Source: Thamnocephalis sphaerospora
Taxonomy: Eukaryota; Zoopagomycota; Zoopagomycetes; Zoopagales; Sigmoideomycetaceae
Assembly: GCA_003614735.1 (NCBI GenBank)
Contig: KZ992541.1
Span: forward strand, 1-33,224
Direction of reading: 5' to 3'
DNA: 33,224 nucleotides
Shown one piece after another: positions 1-9,869 of this stretch (the stretch's first letter is position 1; every line of letters begins with the position of its first letter). The position numbers and the translations under genes are program-made. The notes under the pieces were generated by a model, which saw only the letters and a program-made list of their open reading frames with translations, did no database searches and was not told the origin of the DNA.

Positions 1-933
1 CTGAACGCTACTACTTGCTCGCTAGATAAGCAACGTGGTGCCACACAGCATAAAAGCGGCAAGTGGCAAACCCGCCAATAGGCTTTTCAAGGGCCATGCG
101 CATGCCATAAAGATATGCATATCCTACGATTTATCGTACTTTGGTTACAGCCTTGCAACAGGCGGTAACCAGCGGTGTACACACGCTGAATGTAACGCGG
201 TACGTTGATGGCATGACAAAGCTGACTATCAGGTCAGCGTACAGGACTCGATGGCAACCGCGCATGTGGTCAAAACTGCTGCCGCAATGGCCGCGAGTCG
301 CATGTATGCTGGCAGCGGTGCGGCCGATCGAGCTGCCTGCAGTGCCCTTGACGATATAAAAGTGGAATACAAAAAAGCCATGTGCAGTCGCTAATTTCAG
401 CTTATTACGCCAACAGCAGTTGTCGGTTAGCAGAGGCAACGGCAGCACAAAGGCAACGGTTACTGGTGTTTTGCCGTCACCAGAGGCCTGCTACTACGGA
501 AATATTGGAGGCCGAGCATGAATACCAGATCCAGACTTTTGATACGTGCACGGCAAATGAGCCCGGTACCCAGATACGAAAGCCGGTCGCGCTTTCAAGG
601 CGCTGGCATTTTTGGCGCAACATGGTGCTACCGTACACCTCTACACCGGTCGATCATCCTTGATAGTGTTGGTTGAGCACGCGCATGCCTCTATGCAAAT
701 ATACCAGCTTTCGGCTACCCATCAAGCGCGCAACTATAAAGCGCACAGCTGGCTGCCCGACCCGCACAGCTTACCGAGTTCGCCACCAGCCAAGTCGTCT
801 TGCGCACCCCAGTCGCCCGCTTACCTGCCCACGCCAACTTTTCAGCAGCACCTGTTGCCTGTCCTAATCTACCAGTTGCTTAATCGTTTTACGCAATCAC
901 TGGGTTATTTCGCCATATTATTTACATTCCGAC
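1..933. other. intergenic region, no gene recognised
   Basis: Only short overlapping reading frames with no recognisable domain are present. The last 150 bp before the gene at 934 are pyrimidine-rich, as expected for a fungal leader, and a TATA-like box lies at 735-740. No tRNA-like internal promoter or repeat was seen. Confidence 0.5.
735..740 (+). promoter_or_regulatory. TATA box candidate for the DPBB gene
   Basis: TATAAA lies 194 bp upstream of the ATG at 934. Similar boxes lie at comparable distances before the genes at 2979 and 4754, which raises the chance that it is real. The transcription start is not known. Confidence 0.4.
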
Positions 934-1332
934 ATGCGTCTATCCGCTGCCTTGCTTCTTTTCGCCGCCTCTCTGGCCAGCTTGACGCCGCAGAACGCAG
1001 AGGCCACAGCGGTGTCGCTAAGAAGGCGCGGTGATGGTACCTATTACGACATAGAAGCCGGACTCACTGCATGTGGCGAAAGGCACACCAACAAGCAATT
1101 GTACGCCGCCGTTGCATCATCATGGTTCACCAAGTCCAACCCTAATCGCGATCCAATCTGCAAAAAGTGTGCCCTGGTCAAGGGTCCCAAGGGCCAGGTC
1201 AAGGTGCGCATTAACGACAAATGTCCGGAATGCTCGCGCGACAGTATCGACTTGACTCCGGCGGCATTCGACAAGATTGCCAAGCGCAAAGATGGCCGCG
1301 TGAAGATTACATGGAGCTTTACAGCGTGCTAA
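934..1332 (+). CDS. small secreted double-psi beta-barrel (RlpA/expansin/barwin-like) protein
   Basis: This is a 132-residue, single-exon protein. Residues 1 to about 24 form a classic signal peptide (hydrophobic LSAALLLFAASLASL, then Ala-rich cleavage region around NAEA). The mature part carries the features of a stand-alone DPBB domain: GDGTYYD at 33-39, TACGER with Cys47, RINDKCPEC at 92-100, IDLTPAAFDKIA at 105-116 and a terminal VKITW strand. Six cysteines (47, 76, 79, 97, 100, 132) could form three disulphides. Asp106 sits where related GH45-like folds place a functional Asp. Family members are secreted fungal proteins related to expansins, EG45/plant natriuretic-like proteins and barwin. 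They bind or loosen cell-wall polysaccharide, inhibit proteases, or act as effectors. There is no second expansin (CBM63) domain, so this is not a full expansin. Its substrate cannot be told from sequence. Confidence 0.88.
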   Translation: MRLSAALLLFAASLASLTPQNAEATAVSLRRRGDGTYYDIEAGLTACGERHTNKQLYAAVASSWFTKSNPNRDPICKKCALVKGPKGQVKVRINDKCPECSRDSIDLTPAAFDKIAKRKDGRVKITWSFTAC

Positions 1333-1400
1333 GCTGCTGAGCTTGCATGACCATCAACCGTCAGGCAAACTGGGCGTCTATTTACGCCGCACGACGATGA

Positions 1401-1406
1401 AATAAA
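1401..1406 (+). terminator. poly(A) signal, DPBB gene
   Basis: AATAAA lies 69 nt beyond the stop codon at 1330-1332, a normal spacing for a fungal 3' end. Confidence 0.5.
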
Positions 1407-2830
1407 GGTATACTTGTGTCAGAATAGCATGCTACGACACATGGCCAGCAGCGCATGCAAAGGGCAAAGCATCCGTTGGCTTCCGCTGCTGACTTTGCCA
1501 GCACAGTCTTGTGCTGTAACCCAAGCCACGCCAAAACAATTGGATGGCTACTTTTGCGAGAAAGCAAGGAAATGGCGCAGACCAGCACAAGTAGTTGGGT
1601 TACTTCTTCCAAAAACACAATAGATGTACCCTCCTCTGCTCATTCGACAGCCATGAGGGCTGCCACCGAATAAGCTGGTGTTCTTTTGTCGCAGAACCTC
1701 TAACGCTGCAAACTTATTTGATACTGTCACAGATGCTGATACCCATTGCCAGCTATGCAGGCTACACTTAGACAGAAAGGCAATGAGACACGGAGACTAA
1801 CCACGCAGTCGATCTGTAGCTGGGTTTGCATTTGCATCTGGTACTGTTCGCCGGAAAAAGGGCATCGATAGTGAGTCTGGATGCTGTGTTTCAATGTTAG
1901 ATTGATGGTCAAAACATGTCTACTACCGAGCCGTCACACTGCTGGGCGTAAGGTTGCTTAGCAATGGTGCGTGTCTTTTGAAACGATGGCTGTCACGGCC
2001 TAGCCGGACGTGGACATTGTTGCACGCGGTCTTGACAATACACTGACCGGTGACTTACCAGCTCTTGCTCTTTGTAGTTTACGGCGCAAGATAAAGCAGT
2101 CTGCCAGCAAAGGTCACTATAAATTTTGCGGAGGACCGCAAGCTAAACGTGGAACAGGACTTGAACGGCATTTTGTGTTTTGGCTTTACGGGTAGCATTG
2201 GGGTACAGCTTGCGGCAGCCCCTTGTTCATTTGACGCAACGCAATGCTAAGCGTCTCAGCCATGCCGCTGTAAGTTGGTCATGTCTGTGTGTACGGCTAC
2301 GTCGCGCAGTGCCATAGCGGTGCAAAAGACCAAGTTCAGTGCAGGGCCGGGCCGCTTACTCACCGTGCTGCATGTACCAAGCGTTCTTTGCGGCCGAGAA
2401 TAGCCCATTCTTTTTGCTACTGCATGTGGTCGTGAAACAGCCTGTTCTTGGGCTTGCACATGTGCAGAGCACATGCGCGGATAGCCGGCTGAATGTCTTC
2501 CATCGAATGGTCATCAAGTCTTGTTTATGATGGCATGGCATGTGCGCTTCAGACAGTGCCACAGCGCGGCTTTGCTCAAGGGGCAAACTCCATGCTGACT
2601 GTCCCGATCAGTACGGTGGCTGAGATGAGTATTTCAGCATAGCCGTTTGTTCCGCATACGGTAGGCCGACATTCACGCTTAGTGATATATGCGGCGACGC
2701 TGCTTGATCACTGCAAACGCGGCGCAATCGCTCTACTCCTCGTTTCAAAATACCCCATTCCCACCTGTATCTGCTACACGGTTTGGCATCTTTTTGCCTA
2801 GCCGCTCCTTTGCATACGGCGAGTTCGACA
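1407..2830. other. intergenic region, no gene recognised
   Basis: About 1.4 kb lies between the DPBB gene and the promoter of the GPI-protein gene. Both strands hold only reading frames under 90 codons, with no family resemblance and no repeat structure that I can see. Confidence 0.5.
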
Positions 2831-2836
2831 TATAAG
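2831..2836 (+). promoter_or_regulatory. TATA box candidate for the GPI-protein gene
   Basis: TATAAG lies 143 bp upstream of the preferred start at 2979. The leader between them is rich in C and A (CCACGCATTC, CACACGCATCC), like many fungal 5' leaders. Confidence 0.4.
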
Positions 2837-2978
2837 CGGGCTACCCGTTGCGTGGTTCTTGCCTTCTGCACTCACCATCAAGCAAAGCTCCCACGCATTC
2901 ACACACGCATCCATTTGCACGTACGAAAGCCCGTACCATCTTTACGCAGCACGTATCCACCTTCAACCTGCCAGCACC

Positions 2979-3854
2979 ATGACCAAGGCCACTTATCTGT
3001 TCGCTCCCCTCCTGCTGGCCGTGGCTGTTTCGGCCCAGGCGCCCGCTGGTTCAGGCACCACTACCGCACTCTCGACTACGGCATCCACCACCACCACCGG
3101 CACCGGCACCAGCACTAGCACCATTCAGTCGTCGCCGGCCGCACAGACACCTGCTACATCTCAGTTCAACAACAACATTTTCAGCACTGCACAGAACAGT
3201 CTGCAGACCATGCGCCATTTCGCGCAAGCCAAGCCTGCGTTCGGCGGCGTTTCTGCCTCGTGCCAGGAGGCGATTAACGGCCAGGATATCTCTCCAGAGT
3301 GTGTGCGCGATACCGAGGTCAATCCTACCGATAACGATTTTGCCAAGATGTGCAACGCGCCGACCAACGGCAACGGCGACCGTCGCTGCTCGCCTGATCA
3401 GGTCAACCGCGCGCTGGATACGCTCGAGTCGCGTTGTGGCAAGGAGCTGAACGAGAAGAACGCCGAGGTGCTCAACTATTACACACGCTGGCAGACCTAC
3501 ACGCTCAACTATGACATTATCTGTAGCAAGACGTCCAGCGGTGCTTACTGCTTGACGGGTGCACAACCGAATGCCAACGATGCCCAGTGCGTGCGCGATC
3601 AGGTGGGCCGCATTCAGGCCTGGAAGCCGCCGCGCCAGGACAAGTATGTTCAGGACTCGGCTTCGACTCTGCGCGCTGCGGCTGCCGATGCGGCAAAGCA
3701 GAACAACATTCCAACCTCGCAGACCACCGCCACCCCCACAAAGGGGGCAAATAGCAAGAGCTCAGCAAGCTCGTTCACCGCTGCACATGCCGGCAGCGTG
3801 TTCTCCACCGCAGCCGGTGTCATTGCAGCAGCTATGGCGGTAGCGCTCCTCTAA
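2979..3854 (+). CDS. GPI-anchored, Ser/Thr-rich, eight-cysteine cell-surface protein
   Basis: The predicted protein has 291 residues. I chose the ATG at 2979 because it puts a signal peptide at the N-terminus (MTKATYLFAPLLLAVAVSAQ). An in-frame upstream start region from 2859 would bury it behind 40 unrelated residues. Residues 21-65 are Ser/Thr-rich (TTTALSTTASTTTTGTGTST) and likely O-glycosylated. A folded domain at about 70-235 contains eight cysteines (95, 108, 125, 137, 153, 182, 191, 204). A Ser/Ala linker then leads to a hydrophobic C-terminus (AGVIAAAMAVALL) after small residues, as in GPI-anchor signals. The pattern resembles uncharacterised fungal GPI proteins (the DUF7729 type comes to mind), but I cannot confirm the family. 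It probably sits on the plasma membrane or cell wall. No enzymatic motif is visible. Confidence 0.85.
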   Translation: MTKATYLFAPLLLAVAVSAQAPAGSGTTTALSTTASTTTTGTGTSTSTIQSSPAAQTPATSQFNNNIFSTAQNSLQTMRHFAQAKPAFGGVSASCQEAINGQDISPECVRDTEVNPTDNDFAKMCNAPTNGNGDRRCSPDQVNRALDTLESRCGKELNEKNAEVLNYYTRWQTYTLNYDIICSKTSSGAYCLTGAQPNANDAQCVRDQVGRIQAWKPPRQDKYVQDSASTLRAAAADAAKQNNIPTSQTTATPTKGANSKSSASSFTAAHAGSVFSTAAGVIAAAMAVALL

Positions 3855-4564
3855 AGCGAATTTGATAAACGCAGTGTGCTATTTTTATTGTCTCAACAGC
3901 CGTTTTTACATTGGCCTCTAGTGGCGAGGCATCTGCATTCGGTGCGGGCTTAGACGGCTCGGTACGCATGACGATGGTGATCGGAAAGATCTGCAGAGCG
4001 GTACCCGGCATGTGCACCAGTGTCGGCGGCTTGAGAGATATTAAAGAGTGCATGTGTGTGCCTTCTCTGCCGGCACATATGCAAGATGGGCAGAAAGAGG
4101 TGTATGACTTGCATATGCACACGACGCCCATGTGCGTACCGCTTGTTCTCACCGCATGATGTGCATGTTCAAATGTTTTCGCCAAGCGCGTCTGCAGACA
4201 GTGTGCCAGTGCATGTTTTGGCAGAGCACTGCTGATGCCACTTTGCGCTGACACACACGCAAAATCAGCGATGCGCGGCGCACTGGCATCCAGCAATAAA
4301 CCGGATACGCAACGTGTCTAGCATTAGCACGCTGGTGTCTAAACCATTTGCTTTTCCGAGTTGTGTTAGCTCTCAAGGTGAGCTTTGCGCTGGAATGGAG
4401 GAGTGGGAATGTATATTTGCTGCGACTGCGACTGCATGTCGGCAATGCATTCGTTCCACGGACTTCTAGCATATGGCATTGCCCTGTCTTTGCGCCATGC
4501 ATCAGTGCGGTCATAGCGTGCACACGCGTGTCGACGGAACTTGCGGACATTTGCCCGGTGCTGC
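3855..4564. other. intergenic region, no gene recognised
   Basis: About 0.7 kb lies between the GPI-protein gene and the promoter of the 7TM-RGS gene. Reading frames on both strands (up to 154 codons, minus strand) show no family resemblance, no signal peptide and no supporting splice or promoter signal. Confidence 0.5.
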
Positions 4565-4570
4565 TATAAA
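4565..4570 (+). promoter_or_regulatory. TATA box candidate for the 7TM-RGS gene
   Basis: TATAAA lies 184 bp upstream of the ATG at 4754. It is followed by a T/C-rich stretch around 4618-4660 that would be near the transcription start. Confidence 0.45.
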
Positions 4571-4753
4571 TGCGCATTCCGCAACGTAGCCCTGTGCTGA
4601 CACACAGCCTGCACTTTGCTGTCGTATCTTTTTATTCCTTACGTCCTGTGTACTCTCTCAGGTTTAATGCTCAAAACCGCTCATAGCATCCTGCTAGCCA
4701 TCCATAACGACAAAGAAGCAAGTGCACTGTAGTGACGCGAACCAGCGCTAGCC

Positions 4754-7487
4754 ATGGCAGCCACAGACGGTGCGGCCTCCGCAACAGAGTATATAGAGTA
4801 CGAGAGCCCACGGGCTCTGCATAGTGTTTATGCTTTTTTCAATCATCGTGGTCACCTTGCTGGAGTTCTTATTGGGTTTAATCTACTGCTTCTTTTCAGC
4901 TTGGTGGCGTTCATCTGGTCTCGCCGTCTGCCAGCAATCTATCACCGTGACCCACGGCTTACGATAATCTCCACCGTGGCCGCCAGCACAGTGCTTTCTT
5001 GGTGCTTGGTGCGCCTGTTTTACCGACACCCGATCAGCTGTGCGCTTGAACTCTGGTTGTGCACCAATGCGTTACTCGCCTGGACGTTGGCCAGTCTGGG
5101 CCGATTTTTCCGTCTTTTCTTTCTTGTTCGCTGTTGCGAGGCCAATATGCGTGCAAAAGTCGCTCGACGTGGCGATGAGTATTTGCAGCTCAGTAGAGAG
5201 CAAAGTGCAATACGCATGGCTTCCTGCTCATGTGCTGCGACAAACGTAACCGATGCCATCACCAGTGTTGGTGCGCACATTGGACCAAACAGGCAGAGAG
5301 GCGTGAGCAACGTGGAATCGACCAGTACCTTTGGAAGCGATACTGAAAGCATGTTCACCTATGCCAATGCTGCGGAAACGGAAAGGCGTGCTGAACGACG
5401 ATCAAATGCTGCCGACATTTCTCCTCGCCTGTATGTAACCGCTCGGGTGCGTGATGGCATGCATAGGAGGCAGCATAGCATGGATTTCCCCAGTACTCGA
5501 AGCAGCGCAGGCAACTCGCGCTTTACAGCAGAAACCGCAACAGTAGCAGCAGGATATGAGAATGGTGGCCAAGGTGCCTCGATCAGGTCATCCATTCGTT
5601 TAGTCAGTGCGCGTGGCCACCTGTTGACGTCTCAAAGCGCGAGTATGATCCAGCCGTCGCGTGAGATTGAGAATAATTGCCCGAGAGACAGCACCGATGT
5701 GTCCGTGCACGATAGTCAGTCCCGCGTTACAGATGATGCTATCCTACCAGCGTCTGATGAAGCACAGCCCGCAGCAGATGTGCAAGCGTACCCCACTGGC
5801 GCAAGCATGGCTGTTGACATGCGCGCTTCAATCACAGAACCATCGCCCAGTTCTATACAGGCCAGACAACGGCCGCGTTCCGATCCCATCCAGCCGTATG
5901 GTGCTTCCCGTTCGCTGCACATATCTTCCAGCATGGCGGCAATTGATTGCGAGGAAAGACCGCGTCGCTGGAGCCATGTGCTGCTTCCAGAGCATATTCT
6001 ACCAGGACGAGTATCGACATCACATCCACGGCCACCAGTGTCGCCTACAGCTCTGGTACAGGTTCCATCACGCTTGTTTGGCACGCCGCTGTTTCCGGGA
6101 GCCTACCATGAATGGGGGCCAACAGCGATGCGGTCTTCACTGGCACTGCCATCTAGCGTTGTTCTACAAGCGCCAGAGCAACCGGAAGACTTGGACGACC
6201 TGGACGAAGCCTTTGAGCACATGCTTTACGGAGACAAATACTGGCGACAGCGCGATCAGCTATCTGCCAACGTCATTGCTTACGCTATTGCCGTGTTGAT
6301 GGCGATGCATGCGGTGTGCACTGCAGCGATGCATCTGGCTGCATATCAAGTAGACCCGCTGCCCACAGCACTCGAGGCTGTGGTGTGCCTGCGCCACTGG
6401 ACCATGTGGCCCATGTACTTTTTCTACACGCTCTATCAGGCGTTACTAATGCCGGGTATGTGTCTGTGAGACCAAGGGGGATGCTACCCGCTGTTAACAC
6501 CGTTTGCATACCATGATAATGCACGACCTAGTGGTGTTGGCGCTGCTGGCTGGCTATCGCGATGCCTTTGGCATGAGACGTGAACTTCTTATCATGATTC
6601 TTGGTGGCATGGCAGCCATGTCGGTGAATCTTGCGTGTGTTTTCCTAGTCCCACGTTTATCGCCACGGCAAAGCACGCTCTGCTTTCTACTGTCTACTGC
6701 GTGCTACCTCCTGATCATGCATGGCGTAGGCGTTGTGTGGCCGGTGTACATGGCGCAGCGTTTGGAACATGCGCAGAAGCGCGATCGCGACGAACTGACT
6801 CGCGATGCATTTGAGACGATGCTGGCGGATGTCATGCGCTTTGAGGCGTTCAAGATGTTTACTGTGCGCGATTTTAGCGCTGAAAACGCGCTATTCTACG
6901 AGCGCTGTCGTCGACTACGAAACACCGCCTCCTCGATGGACCAGGGCACGCGAGCGCGCGAACTGCAGCAAATATGGAACACGTTCATCCGACCTGCAGC
7001 GTCTTTGCAAGTACACTTGGATGCGCGCACGCTGGATGAACTGCGGGGGCGGGTTAGATCCAACAGCGTTGACATTCGAATCCTGGACGGTGCGCTGTCC
7101 GAGGTGTGCGAGCTGATGTATCAGCACACGTACCCACGGTTCGTAGCGTGGCGACGTGCAGAGCGCAGACGCCTGGCCAGACAACGTCGATGGCGCTGCA
7201 CATGGTGCCTGCTGCGATGCTCAGCGTCTGGACGCGCTCTCTCATGCTGGTGCCGCACGCCCTGGTGCTGGCAAAGTGGCGCAACTGCATCGGCCATCGA
7301 GACTACGGCAGGGTCCAGCGAGTGTCCCGCCAGTAGTCGTGCTAGCGATAGCGGCGGAGAGGACGACGCAGACAGTCGCCGTCCTACATCAAGCTTTCTC
7401 GCTGCGGTTGCGACTGCCATGTCCGAAACGGCGGCCACTTCTCCGCGGAGTGGCCGGCTGCCTCCGCCGGAAGTACGAACCGCCTAG
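4754..7487 (+). CDS. seven-transmembrane protein with C-terminal RGS domain (two exons)
   Basis: The exons are 4754-6455 and 6532-7487; the intron 6456-6531 (76 nt) starts GTATGT, has a TTAAC branch-like site and ends TAG. Splicing gives 885 residues and restores an unbroken helix across the junction (YQALLMP|VVLALLAGY). Hydrophobic helices lie at about 34-54, 70-90, 97-126, 504-528, 548-576, 582-607 and 614-642. Residues 660-773 form an RGS domain: FEAFKMFTVRDFSAENALFY matches the conserved start, and VCELMYQHTYPRFV the end. RGS domains speed GTP hydrolysis by G-alpha. The 7TM-RGS layout is known from fungal GprK-type proteins and plant RGS1. Unusually, about 375 polar, Ser-rich residues separate helices 3 and 4. 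A Cys/Trp cluster (788-814) and a Ser/acidic tail follow the RGS domain. The next gene downstream is another 7TM protein. Confidence 0.85.
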
Positions 7488-7551
7488 GCTTTGTCGTGCG
7501 CTCCATCTAGACCCACACTGGCGGGACCCGGTTCGATGGTCTCGGTAGGAC

Positions 7552-7557
7552 AATAAA
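7552..7557 (+). terminator. poly(A) signal, 7TM-RGS gene
   Basis: AATAAA lies 65 nt after the stop codon of the 7TM-RGS gene, supporting the end of that model. Confidence 0.5.
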
Positions 7558-9869
7558 GCACGCTGAACCGTAGCACCCGTCACCACGGTGTATTAGTAAG
7601 ATGCAATTGCCAAACCATGCTGAATAGCCTATCGCCCACATACATGGACGGCTACACCTGCGTGCCAGCACGAGCAGCATGCGTGGTGCTATGCCTGCTG
7701 GCGCATTTCGGTTCTAATTTCGTCCAAGCCTGCTTTCGCGCAAAGGCACGCACTTCATCTGCCTGCAATGTATTTGAACAATGTGGGGATTTGCCAAATG
7801 CAGTCGCCGCCATGTGCGCAAGCTAATTTGATCTGCTGGAACCGCCAGAATGCCGCGTAACACCTACCATTTCCAGGCTGATCTACTGCGGAGGCAACGT
7901 TTCATGATGCATAGGATGCTGGCATTGGCCGTGTGCCAGCATGCCCCGCTGCATTCAGTGCATGATATCCATATGGCACGGGCTGCATTCTGACGCAGTG
8001 TCTGGCAAAAGACGCGTTTTGTTGCATTTGCAGCAGGTACTGGCCGTATTGAGCAGTGCGAAGCAGCGTTCGCACTTGATCCGCGTATGCCGGTCAGCGT
8101 CCAGCGGAATAGCCTGCCTGACCGGCACTTTTAACGTGCAGACCGTGCGCGTAGTGGCTGCTTCGCCTGTACGCTCTCTTCTACTTGCCTGCTCGTATCG
8201 CCAAATCCATCGCATTTCCACGTTTCCGTCGCTGGTTCCGGCCTTGAACACCGTTACCGACGCGTGCCACGCCTGCCTACTTTGTGCCCATACCACTGAC
8301 GCTTTGAGCCCAACTGCAGTGCATGCTCGTTGCCTGGCCGCGCCAGCATCCATCCTTGGTTGTACCCGCGTCCAAGGCCACGCATCCGTTTGTCTAGTGC
8401 CCATCTCGCGGTCTGAATGTGCGGCTTTTCTTTTGGTCGCATAGCGCATGCCACATCGCCTTGCTTGTCCTGATTGCCCACGGCATTGCCACACTTATCG
8501 CCGTAGTTTGGCATGCGACACGCAGCACTGGACCGCCAATTCGACATCTTTGCCGGCCAGCTAGTGCCGCGTACGTGCCTATCGTTCCCGGTGCTTTGCT
8601 GAACGCGATATCCCGCTCGCCGGCGTTTGTGCCAGCACGCGCAGACACGTGGTCTCACACGCTTCGCATTTCCGTTCACACTCTTCAGCACTTTCCATTC
8701 ATTCACTCACTCGCTCGCCCACCTGCTCTTTCACTCGCCGTCGCGCCCCTATTTCTCAGCACAGCGCCGCGCTGTTCGATACGCTGTCGCTCCTTTTGCA
8801 CACATCATCGCCCCGTATCCCCTTTACGATCCGCTTTGTCGTGGCGTGCCCTATTCCTTGCATCCGCTCCCACTTTTCCTTCACGCACCCGCTCGTTACG
8901 TCTGCCCTGTCTTCTCACGAGTAACGAAATAGCCATTGAACTGATCGACGTTTTGCCATCTAGGCTGTTCCGGTGCGTTTCGCATGACGCCAGCTGTGCG
9001 TTTGACAAAGCGCGCGCGCTAACACGATAAGCGTATTGCGGACTTTTTTTGCCGTAGCACTAGTGTCTTTCATTTATTATCGTAACGAATTACCCACACA
9101 TCCTATACACGCATCGGACCGCACGCTGCGCCACGTAGCCAGAGTCCGACAGGGACAGAGTCTGCATTACAACGCGGCTGCCCCTTTACGCACGACGGTA
9201 GGCTGCAGTTCAAGCCGGCACCCTGCTGGTATAGAGCATCATCGCTTACCCTGCCACGCTTGACCTGCTGCTGCTGCTGCTGCCCCTTGAAGCATCAACG
9301 GCCCAGTGCTGCATGCATCGGCTTGTGTACACTCTGACACGCTAGTGCATGCGCTGACTGGGAAGATATCCACCGTGGCTACTGCGCGTGCGCATGCATC
9401 AGCCCCTTCAAAGACTACGCTTTTTTTGCGCTCAACTTGTTCACAGCCGTGCTTCCATCGCCGACGACAACGCTCACAGTCGCGCGCCACGCCTGTTTTT
9501 TGTTTTACCGCCATTTTTGCCGCAACCTCGTGCGCCACGCCTTCCTTGTCGCTACCGCCATCGGTTCTACCGTGCCCACTGGCGCGCTGTATCGTCGTCA
9601 CCCACCCAGCGTGGTGTGCACGTCGGTCCTTTTTTGCATTGCCCTGTGTTGAATTTCTAGACTCGCGCTGTGCTTCCCACCGCTATAGGCGCCCATCGAC
9701 GGCGACAACAGTGGCTAGGCTGCCCTATGCGCGCACGGCACGTGAAAAGCACCCGCTATCCATTTCCCTGGTGTTGTCGTAACGGCAGCCAGCTACGCGG
9801 ATTACTTTCAGCTTCAGACACTGTATCAACCGCCATCTACACCGCTCAGCTTACATTTGCGACGACATC
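7558..9869. other. long intergenic region with pyrimidine-rich promoter or leader
   Basis: This 2.3-kb stretch has no recognisable gene. From about 8590 to 9850 the plus strand is strongly C/T-rich. It includes degenerate ATTC/ACTC/GCTC tandem repeats at about 8695-8735 and several T-runs (for example around 9046 and 9420). Reading frames of 150-200 codons occur on both strands between 7941 and 9780, but they are low-complexity and lack domains. The likeliest content is the promoter and 5' leader of the receptor gene at 9870, possibly with upstream ORFs or a leader intron. Confidence 0.45.

Noticed and set aside
2859-2978. Upstream in-frame extension of the GPI protein (40 codons)
   Set aside because: It would place the signal peptide internally and lies in the presumed leader after the TATA-like box.
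3051-3566. 171-codon minus-strand frame opposite the GPI-protein gene
   Set aside because: It is a shadow of the Ser/Thr/Ala-rich coding strand; the plus-strand protein has a signal peptide and GPI signal.
7521-7560. tRNA-like B-box (GGTTCGAT near 7530)
   Set aside because: No matching A-box or cloverleaf, and the sequence lies in the 3' end of the 7TM-RGS gene.
7941-8494. Overlapping reading frames of 167 codons (plus) and 179 codons (minus)
   Set aside because: Both are unremarkable in composition, overlap on opposite strands, lack domains or signals, and have no promoter or poly(A) support.
8419-9030. 203-codon plus-strand frame beginning with a hydrophobic stretch
   Set aside because: Its composition follows the C/T-rich low-complexity DNA (Ser, Leu, Pro, His, Arg) and shows no conserved motif; better explained as promoter or leader.
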